A stretch of 38,732 nucleotides of DNA from JAJVID01 sp035275345 (GTDB lineage: Bacteria; Acidobacteriota; Blastocatellia; RBC074), in the NCBI GenBank assembly GCA_035275345.1, contig DATEMY010000534.1, positions 1-38,732 of the forward strand, in the 5' to 3' direction. Under the pieces are notes generated by a model. It saw nothing but the letters and a program-made list of their open reading frames with translations, had not been told where the DNA came from and did no database searches. The translations under genes and the position numbers were made by a program. Below are positions 32,255 to 38,732 of this stretch, piece after piece. How positions within the stretch are numbered: the stretch's first letter is position 1; each line of letters opens with the position of its first letter.

Positions 32255-33604
32255 ATGGCCTTAGCAGCCCCATCAGTCCCGCCCCCGGGACCTAAACCTG
32301 TCATTCAGAGCGTCAATCTCTTCGCCTTCCGCCGCGATCCGATCAAATTCCTGACGAATCTGACAAATCGGTACGGCGACGTGGTTTATTTCCAACTCGG
32401 CCCGCTGCAGGTCTATTTGATCAATAATCCTGATTACATTCGCGACGTGTTGGTAACGCACAACAGAAATTTCATGAAGGGCGAGGGGTTGCAGCGGGCG
32501 AAGCGATTGCTCGGCGAGGGGCTGCTGACGAGCGAGGGCGAATTTCACCTCCGCCAGCGACGATTGGCTCAACCGGCGTTTCATCGCCAGCGCATCGCCG
32601 GTTACGGCAAGACGATGGTCGAATACGCCGCGAGGATGAGTGACGGATGGCGGGCGGGAGAGACGCGCGATGTCTCGCGCGAAATGATGCGATTGACGCT
32701 GGCGATCGCGGGCAAGACTCTCTTCGACGCCGATGTCGAGAGCGAGGCCGACGAGATTGGCGAGGCGCTGACCACAACCTTCGAGCTTTTCAACAGTATG
32801 ACCTTGCCGTTCGCGCAGTGGCTCGAACGCCTGCCGCTGCCCGCGACCAGGCGTTTCCAGAAGGCGCGCGGACGCCTCGATGCGACGATCTATAGAATCA
32901 TCGACGAGCGCCGCAAGAGTGGAGAAGATCGTGGCGACCTGCTCTCGATGCTGATTCAGGCGCGCGATGAAGAAGGCGATGGCTCGGGAATGACCGATGA
33001 GCAGTTGCGCGACGAAGCCATGACGATCTTCCTAGCAGGACACGAGACCACGGCCAATGCGCTGACGTGGACCTGGTATTTGCTGGCGCAACACCCTGAA
33101 GTCGAAGCCAGGTTTCATGCGGAAGTTGATGAAGCGTTGAAAGGCTCCTTGCCGACCGCCGAAGATTTCCCGCGGTTGCGTTACACCGAAATGATCTTTG
33201 CCGAGGCGATGAGGCTCTATCCACCCGCCTGGATCATCGGCCGCCGCGCGCTCGGCGATTATCAGATCAACGGCTACACGATCCCGGCGCGCTCGATTCT
33301 GCTGATGAGCCAGTACGTGACGCATCACGATCCCAGGTTCTTTTCCGATCCGTTCCGTTTCGATCCCGAACGCTGGACGCCGGAGGCGAGAGAGTCGCGC
33401 CCGAAGTTTTCTTACTTTCCCTTCGGCGGCGGGCCGCGATTATGCATCGGCGAGAGCTTCGCGTGGATGGAAGGCGCGCTGGTCCTGGCGACTGTCGCGC
33501 AACGCTTCAGAATGCGGCTCGCCCCAGGCCATCCCGTTGAAATGCAGCCGCTGGTTACGCTTCGGCCGAAACACGGGATGAGGATGATTCTTGAGGCGCG
33601 TTAG
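32255..33604 (+). CDS. cytochrome P450 monooxygenase
   Basis: A soluble 449-residue P450. The heme-binding loop is FPFGGGPRLCIGESFAW with Cys397 as the iron ligand; the oxygen-binding I helix has AGHETT (261-266); the K helix has the EAMRLYPP (ExxR) motif; and the C-helix region has HLRQRRLAQPAFHR. No membrane anchor is present. Ribosome-binding site AGGAGA lies about 12 bases before the ATG. No dedicated ferredoxin or reductase gene lies nearby, so electrons must come from elsewhere. Substrate unknown; fatty acids or xenobiotics are typical of this P450 type. Confidence 0.95.
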   Translation: MALAAPSVPPPGPKPVIQSVNLFAFRRDPIKFLTNLTNRYGDVVYFQLGPLQVYLINNPDYIRDVLVTHNRNFMKGEGLQRAKRLLGEGLLTSEGEFHLRQRRLAQPAFHRQRIAGYGKTMVEYAARMSDGWRAGETRDVSREMMRLTLAIAGKTLFDADVESEADEIGEALTTTFELFNSMTLPFAQWLERLPLPATRRFQKARGRLDATIYRIIDERRKSGEDRGDLLSMLIQARDEEGDGSGMTDEQLRDEAMTIFLAGHETTANALTWTWYLLAQHPEVEARFHAEVDEALKGSLPTAEDFPRLRYTEMIFAEAMRLYPPAWIIGRRALGDYQINGYTIPARSILLMSQYVTHHDPRFFSDPFRFDPERWTPEARESRPKFSYFPFGGGPRLCIGESFAWMEGALVLATVAQRFRMRLAPGHPVEMQPLVTLRPKHGMRMILEAR

Positions 33605-33651
33605 GCAAGCTCGCCGCGCCTGGCGCTGTGAGCTTTTCTGGATGGGAAGAA

Positions 33652-33755
33652 AAAGAGAACACGGAAAAGACGGAAATAACGGAATAGACGGATAAGAGCT
33701 TTGGTAAAGCCCTTCCGTCTATTCCGTTATTTCCGTCTTTTCCGTATTCTCTCTT
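33652..33755. repeat. inverted 9-bp tandem-unit hairpin between convergent genes
   Basis: Left arm 33652-33695 has units ACGGAAAAG, ACGGAAATA, ACGGAATAG, ACGGATAAG; right arm 33711-33755 is the inverse. A centre of about 15 bases, GAGCTTTGGTAAAGC-like, can itself fold. It lies between the P450 stop and the UPF0182 stop, the position of a bidirectional terminator. Its right arm repeats 34 bases of the 28524-28647 element exactly. Confidence 0.92.
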
Positions 33756-33787
33756 GAGTCTCTCGGGAATAGCTAATTCGTATCGTA

Positions 33788-36598
33788 TCAGCGCTGTTTC
33801 GACATTTGATCGATCACCGCGCCCAGGCGTTTGATCTCCTCGCCATAACGCGCCCAATCGCCTTCGCGTTGCGCCTGCATCGCGCGATCGTAATGCTGTT
33901 TGAGTTGTTCAGCCAGCTTCGCCGCAGCGGGCGCCACGGGTTGAATTGGCGTGGGCGCCTCGCCCGGCTTCGCGTCCGGAATTGGAGATTTGATGGCGCC
34001 CGCCGGCGCTTCGCCGAAGAGGCGCGCCAGACTCGCTTCCAGCGTCGGCTCCATCGCGATGCGAGTCCCATCCGCCACAATCACCCTCCGCAGTTCAGGA
34101 ATGCGGACTGATTCGGCGCGTAGGTAAAGCGGTTGCACATAGATTAACGACTCCTCGATCGGGATTACCATCAACGTGCCCATATTCACGCTCGACCCTC
34201 GTTGATCCCAGAGCGTCCTTTGGCGCGAGATTTCAGGGTCCTGGTTGATGAACCCCACCACCTGTTTGGGGCCGTAGCTCACCTTCTGTTTTGGGAACCG
34301 GTAAACCACCAGCTTGCCGTAATGCTCGCCGTCGGAACGCGCCGCCATCCAGGCCGCCAGATTGTCTTTACGATTCGGCGTGAACGGCAGCATCAGGATG
34401 AATTCTTCACTCCGCTCGCCCGGAAGTTTCATGATCGTATAGTACGGTTTCATCGGAGCGGCCTTCTCCCCGGACTCTCCCATTGAAGCAGCGGTCCATA
34501 AATCTTCCTTGTTGTAAAAGGTCTGCGGCTGATCCATGTGATAGGTCGCATAGACACGCGTCTGAAGCTCGAAGATTTCTTCCGGGTAACGCAGATGCGC
34601 GCGCAGCCCTTCGGGCATCTCGGTCAGTGGCTTGAGCGTGGCGGGATAGATTCGCGCGTAAGTTTGGATCAGCGGGTCGCGTTCATCGGCGATATAAAGC
34701 TGCGTGTGACCGTGATAAGCGTCAACGACAGCCTTGACTGAGTTGCGAATGTAATTTACGCCGTTGACCGTCTCCGAGTACGGATAGCGGTCGCTGCGGG
34801 TGTAAGCGTCGGCGATCCAGAATAGCCGTCCGTCGTTAATGACCAGATAAGGGTCGTCGTCAAAGTGAAGGTATGGCGCGATTTGCCTGAGTCGTTGGAG
34901 GATGTTGCAGTCGAACAGGACTCGGCTCTCCGGCGTCATAGCATTCGACAGCAGCAACTTCAGATCGCCGAAACGAATAGCGAAGAGCAATTGCCGCCAC
35001 CTTGAACCGATCGAGACGCCGCCTTCGCCTTCGTAATTTTTGTAGACGTTCTCTTTGTCCGTAGGGAAATTGAACTCTTTTTCGGCCGTTTTCACGTAGA
35101 CGCGGTCGTTCGACTTTTCACCGAAATAGATTTCAGGACGGTCAATTTTCAGCGATGGCGCGCTCGAAGCTGGCGGAATGTCCTTGATGTAAAGCAAGGG
35201 CTGGCCTTGAGACGTCACCTGATCAACCGGGCCGAGCGTCAGGCCGAAGCCGTGCGTGTAGGTGAGATGCTCATTGATCCAGTTACGATTGGGCACGCTA
35301 TCCGGCGGCAACTCACGCGGCGAAAGCATGACCTGCTTCAATTCGCCGTTGATGCGATAGCGGTCGTTGTCCACTTCATGGAAATCGTAATAGGGGCGAA
35401 TCTCCTGGAGCTGCGAGAACGTCTCGAGCAGTGGGTCCCGATCCCAGAGCCTGATGTTATTGATCGTCTGCCGATTCTTCTGAATGTCTTGACTGCTGAG
35501 CGTCCTTTCGCCCGAGATCTCGCGCTCCTCGACTCTATCCAGGGCGAAGGCTTTGCGCGTCGCAGCGATGCTGTACTGAATGTAGGGAGTCTCTTTGGCC
35601 AGTTCGTTCGGCGCGACCGAGAAACGCTGTAGTGCGGCGGGGTAAAGCCAGCCGGCCGCAATCGTCAACAGATAGAGTCCGATACCCGCCCCGATCAGCC
35701 GGTTGGTCGTGAAAAAAACGCTCGCGATGGCCAGCGCCGAGACGATCACGGCGATGACGATTCGCGAGAAGAAGATCGGCATCGAGGCGTGGATGTCCGT
35801 ATAGCTCGCGCCCGAAACAGGCCCGCTTCCTCCGAAGAGCAGGTTTAACCTCGACAAATAAGCTTCGAACGCCAGGATCAGGAACAGCGTCGCAAAAAGG
35901 CATAATAGATGGGATCGCGCTCCGCGCTCGATGCTGAAACTCATTCGCGTATTGCCGAAATCAATCGCGCCATGGACCACATAGATCAGCGCCGCGCCGA
36001 CGAGACTTACAATCACAATCAGCATCAGCCATTCCGAGACGGCGTCGAGGGCAGGCAGCGTGAAGACGTAAAACGCGATGTCGCGTCCGAAGATCGGATC
36101 GGTTTCGGCGAACGGGACCTGATGGCGGAACCGCAGGAACGTCTCCCACGACCCCCACCCGGCGAGGCCCGCGAATGCGCCGACCGCCAGCGCGACTATC
36201 GGCGCCAGGCGCGGCGCCAACGCCGAAAAATTGGGCGCCGGTATCTCCTGGCCTTCGATCACGAAATGTCGCGCGATGGGGCTGGTCTCTGGGCTGAGCC
36301 GCAGCGCCAGTTTTAGATTAAGCAAGACAAAGGCCGCCGTAATCAGACCGACGGCCGCGCCCAGCGCCGCTTTGGTAAATAAGGTTGTAGAAAATACGAT
36401 CTGGTAGCCGAGTTGCTGGAACCAGAGCAAATCGGTGTATTGCCCCACGCCCATCGGCAAGATGATGACCAACGCGACGACAGCCAGCGCCAGCAGCCGG
36501 AATCGTGACATGCGCGGCCGGCCTGTCTGGATAGATCCTCCTCTTCGTTTCGGTTTGGGTCTGGGGAAATCGTCAGGTAGTTCGTCCTCGGATTGCAT
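33788..36598 (-). CDS. UPF0182 (COG1615) family membrane protein
   Basis: A 936-residue inner-membrane protein of a widespread but uncharacterised family. After a basic start, about seven helices fill residues 30-330 (for example LLALAVVALVIILPMGVGQY, AALGAAVGLITAAFVLLNL). The remaining 600 residues form a large soluble domain with the family signatures RYPYSETVNGVNYIRNSVKAVVDAYHG and HLRYPEEIFELQTRVYATYHM. The C terminus has a proline/alanine linker and a helical tail (YDRAMQAQREGDWARYGEEIKRLG). It ends 33 bp from the repeat at 33755 and converges with the P450 gene. The phosphatase gene upstream is on the same strand, 95 bp away. Confidence 0.92.
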   Translation of the reverse strand: MQSEDELPDDFPRPKPKRRGGSIQTGRPRMSRFRLLALAVVALVIILPMGVGQYTDLLWFQQLGYQIVFSTTLFTKAALGAAVGLITAAFVLLNLKLALRLSPETSPIARHFVIEGQEIPAPNFSALAPRLAPIVALAVGAFAGLAGWGSWETFLRFRHQVPFAETDPIFGRDIAFYVFTLPALDAVSEWLMLIVIVSLVGAALIYVVHGAIDFGNTRMSFSIERGARSHLLCLFATLFLILAFEAYLSRLNLLFGGSGPVSGASYTDIHASMPIFFSRIVIAVIVSALAIASVFFTTNRLIGAGIGLYLLTIAAGWLYPAALQRFSVAPNELAKETPYIQYSIAATRKAFALDRVEEREISGERTLSSQDIQKNRQTINNIRLWDRDPLLETFSQLQEIRPYYDFHEVDNDRYRINGELKQVMLSPRELPPDSVPNRNWINEHLTYTHGFGLTLGPVDQVTSQGQPLLYIKDIPPASSAPSLKIDRPEIYFGEKSNDRVYVKTAEKEFNFPTDKENVYKNYEGEGGVSIGSRWRQLLFAIRFGDLKLLLSNAMTPESRVLFDCNILQRLRQIAPYLHFDDDPYLVINDGRLFWIADAYTRSDRYPYSETVNGVNYIRNSVKAVVDAYHGHTQLYIADERDPLIQTYARIYPATLKPLTEMPEGLRAHLRYPEEIFELQTRVYATYHMDQPQTFYNKEDLWTAASMGESGEKAAPMKPYYTIMKLPGERSEEFILMLPFTPNRKDNLAAWMAARSDGEHYGKLVVYRFPKQKVSYGPKQVVGFINQDPEISRQRTLWDQRGSSVNMGTLMVIPIEESLIYVQPLYLRAESVRIPELRRVIVADGTRIAMEPTLEASLARLFGEAPAGAIKSPIPDAKPGEAPTPIQPVAPAAAKLAEQLKQHYDRAMQAQREGDWARYGEEIKRLGAVIDQMSKQR

Positions 36599-36693
36599 GG
36601 TTCTTCCTCACCTTCAGCTTACTGTAGTTGATGGTATAAGCATGGACGGCGGGCGCCGTCCTGATTTCGGGATGGCCGATATTATGACTCAGC

Positions 36694-38732
36694 TTACAAA
36701 ATCTGCAACACGACTAATGTCTGGTCATCCTGCGGATGAAGCGGTCCCAGGAACTCTGCGACATCCGACATCACCGCGTCGCGCGACTGTTCAGCGCTCA
36801 ATCCGTTGGTTCTTTCGGCAATCGTCATCAAACGATCTTCACCGTACTCGTCCCGCTTCTCGTTCATCGCCTCTGTGATTCCGTCTGAATAGAAGAAGAG
36901 TTTGTCCCCTCGTTCCAGCTGAACGGTTTCAACCTTTAACGATTGATCGAAGACTTTGCCGTTGTTCAAGCCCAGCCCCATACCCCGCGATTTCAACATC
37001 CAGGTCTTGTCCTCCGTGGCGCGATGAATGACTGTCGGGTTGTGACCGGCGCGGGCGTAATGGAGAGTCTTTCTAGCCGGATCGATTACGCCCAGGAACA
37101 TGGTCACGAAGGTCTTTCTCTTGCAGACATCGTAAAGGCGCAGGTTGACCTCGCGAAGGATCTCTCCGGGATCGGCCTTGTTTTCGGTGATGGAATCGAG
37201 CAGCCCCTTGGTTAAAGTCATGTAGAGAGAGGCCGGAACCCCTTTGCCTGAGACATCGGCGACCACTACGCCCAACTTGCCTTCGGGCAGCGTCAGAAAA
37301 TCATACAGATCGCCGCCGACTTCTTTCGACGGATGGCACACGGCTGAGATGGATATGCCGGGCACGGAGGGCGGAGCGTCGGGCAGCATGCGTAACTGCG
37401 CCCTACGCGCGACGCTGAATTCAGCCTGCAATCGCTCGCGTTCGACGGGGCTCTGGACAGGCTGTTTGACCGCGGTCTCCTCCGGGCTGGCCTCGCTCGA
37501 TTTCCTCAACCCGACCAGCGCGGCGACGAGCGCCGCTCCCAAACCGATCATCGCATTGCGCCCGGACGCCTGGAGAGATGGCGAACTCTGAGCCAGCAAC
37601 GCAGCCGAGCCGAGGGCCGTCTGGGAGGCGATCGTCGAAACCAACACCGCCAGCAGACCGAAATTGCGGTAGAGCCAGACGAGCAACCAGGCTTGCAGCA
37701 GGCTCGACGCCGCTAGCGCCGGCGCCGAGGAGTAGAACAGTTCCAATCCGGCCGTAGTCACAAAAGCGATGATAAAAACCAGAATCCGCTGAATCAATGC
37801 CCTCTTCACAATCGACTCCGCCACCGGAATCAGGAACGCGAAGCATACGAAGATCAGAAAATGCTCGCCTCCGAGAGCCGTGTCCGGCGCCGGAAGAGGG
37901 GCCATGAACATATCTTCCAGGTCCTCGGCGTTGATCGAGGCGCCTGCGAAGCCGCCAATCGCAGCAACCGCGTGCGCGATCATCTCCAACAGACCTCCGG
38001 TCAATAATCCCGCGACAAGGCTTCCGGTCACGGGACGTCTGAGCAGCTTGCCTTTCAACACCAGCTCCAGATCTACGGTTTTGCGGTTCTGCGCGCCGCC
38101 CGCGAGCGCCAGGCCGGGCGCCAGTAACATATAGAGAATCACGGCAATGCCGAGATTGAAGCCGATGACAATCGCCAGATGAACCGCCGACCCGGAGTTG
38201 AACATCACAGGGTTGTTGTTGAAACGAAAGCCGGATAGCAATTTGTCGGCAAAGCTTCCGAACAGGTTGGAACCAAGCAAAAGCAGGAAGGCGCCGGCCA
38301 GAAAGGCAAATGTCTTGCCGTGATCAATCCGCCTCCTGGCCAGGCTGACGAAGTAATAGATAACCATCAGAATAATGGCCAGGAAGATCATCACTACATT
38401 CGCGTTCGACAGGACGAATATCGCCCTGCTTCGCCGAGCTTCGGATTCCGCCTGAAACTTGGCCGTGAGATTAGATTGCAGCCCGACCTCTCTGACTTTT
38501 CCATCGCGAACGGTGACATTGGCGATGACATTGAGACCGTCATCCGCGACCGTCCACGAGAACTTCATTTCTTCGTTGTTCTCGTAGCTGGATTGGAAGG
38601 ACAATTTGCCGTACCGGTCGCCCAGGAACTGCTTCAAGGCTTCATCGGCGAGCTTCTGATTGTTGGCGAGCTCATCGGACGCTTGCATAGGCTGAGGCGC
38701 GTCTTTTTTCCCGGCGGCCCCATTTTTTTTTT
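36694..38732 (-). CDS. membrane-bound SpoIIE-type (PP2C) phosphatase, 5' end outside window
   Basis: A serine/threonine phosphatase of the SpoIIE/RsbU class. The C-terminal catalytic domain (last about 230 residues) shows the PPM metal motif VCHPSKEVGGDLYDF, VVADVSGKGVPASLYM, ARAGHNPTVIHR, and the final FFYSDGITEA and HPQDDQTLVVLQ. Before it lie an ERLQAEFSVARRAQLRMLP linker helix and about ten membrane helices; a LIPVAESIVKRALIQR segment may be a CPBP-like remnant. The first residues form a soluble extracytoplasmic-type domain. An ATG occurs at 38688, but the frame stays open to the window edge and no signal or membrane segment precedes the N-terminal domain, so the gene is probably cut off. 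It likely dephosphorylates an anti-sigma-factor antagonist. Confidence 0.88.
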   Translation of the reverse strand, partial: KKNGAAGKKDAPQPMQASDELANNQKLADEALKQFLGDRYGKLSFQSSYENNEEMKFSWTVADDGLNVIANVTVRDGKVREVGLQSNLTAKFQAESEARRSRAIFVLSNANVVMIFLAIILMVIYYFVSLARRRIDHGKTFAFLAGAFLLLLGSNLFGSFADKLLSGFRFNNNPVMFNSGSAVHLAIVIGFNLGIAVILYMLLAPGLALAGGAQNRKTVDLELVLKGKLLRRPVTGSLVAGLLTGGLLEMIAHAVAAIGGFAGASINAEDLEDMFMAPLPAPDTALGGEHFLIFVCFAFLIPVAESIVKRALIQRILVFIIAFVTTAGLELFYSSAPALAASSLLQAWLLVWLYRNFGLLAVLVSTIASQTALGSAALLAQSSPSLQASGRNAMIGLGAALVAALVGLRKSSEASPEETAVKQPVQSPVERERLQAEFSVARRAQLRMLPDAPPSVPGISISAVCHPSKEVGGDLYDFLTLPEGKLGVVVADVSGKGVPASLYMTLTKGLLDSITENKADPGEILREVNLRLYDVCKRKTFVTMFLGVIDPARKTLHYARAGHNPTVIHRATEDKTWMLKSRGMGLGLNNGKVFDQSLKVETVQLERGDKLFFYSDGITEAMNEKRDEYGEDRLMTIAERTNGLSAEQSRDAVMSDVAEFLGPLHPQDDQTLVVLQIL

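Overview
The window reads as chromosomal DNA of a GC-rich, Gram-negative-type environmental bacterium. The gene set (UPF0182/COG1615 protein, periplasmic alpha-2-macroglobulin, DUF4097 solenoid proteins under an ECF sigma/anti-sigma pair, SSS symporter next to a NagZ-like hydrolase, many exported proteins) and the abundant GC-rich intergenic palindromes fit Acidobacteriota, perhaps class Blastocatellia. That placement is inference; there is no rRNA or other phylogenetic marker here. I saw no tRNA, rRNA, CRISPR array, phage or transposase gene.

Layout. 1-3.6 kb: SSS-family symporter and secreted GH3/NagZ-like hydrolase, a likely cell-wall amino-sugar recovery pair. 3.6-6.1 kb: a lone Flp-type pilin, a degraded GH3 fragment, a SAM methyltransferase and a convergent nucleotide-sugar epimerase. 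6.3-10.0 kb: an operon of ECF sigma factor, zinc-type anti-sigma factor and DUF4097 solenoid protein with overlapping ends, followed by a second DUF4097 paralogue. 10.6-13.5 kb: a sigma54-activator-like protein that has lost its ATPase motifs, convergent with a two-component pair. 13.8-24.2 kb: an envelope cluster of DUF1175 (YfaT-like) protein, 1644-residue thioester alpha-2-macroglobulin, polytopic membrane protein, a transpeptidase/SpoIID/zinc-peptidase fusion and a small zinc-ribbon protein. 24.2-28.5 kb: sulfate-type ABC transporter (binding protein, one permease, ATPase) behind a long leader, then a VanX-type D-Ala-D-Ala dipeptidase. 28.7-33.6 kb: small unknown protein, transketolase, isochorismatase-family hydrolase, cytochrome P450. 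33.8-38.7 kb, minus strand: UPF0182 membrane protein and a SpoIIE-type phosphatase that runs off the window.

The most unusual signal is not a gene. About ten loci hold imperfect inverted repeats, and at several of these both arms are built from short tandem units (7, 9 or 15 bp) in head-to-head orientation. Unit sequences differ between loci while the architecture is shared. They lie at 3' ends between convergent genes, in a divergent promoter region, between two ABC transporter genes, and once in frame inside the transpeptidase/SpoIID coding sequence, where they form the linker between two enzyme domains. Two loci 5.1 kb apart share an exact 34-base arm. Two larger elements (about 390 and 330 bp) are nested palindromes resembling non-autonomous mobile elements.

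Functionally much of the window concerns the cell envelope: wall recycling (NagZ, VanX), wall synthesis and remodelling (transpeptidase, SpoIID), periplasmic defence (alpha-2-macroglobulin) and envelope sensing (sigma/anti-sigma, histidine kinase).
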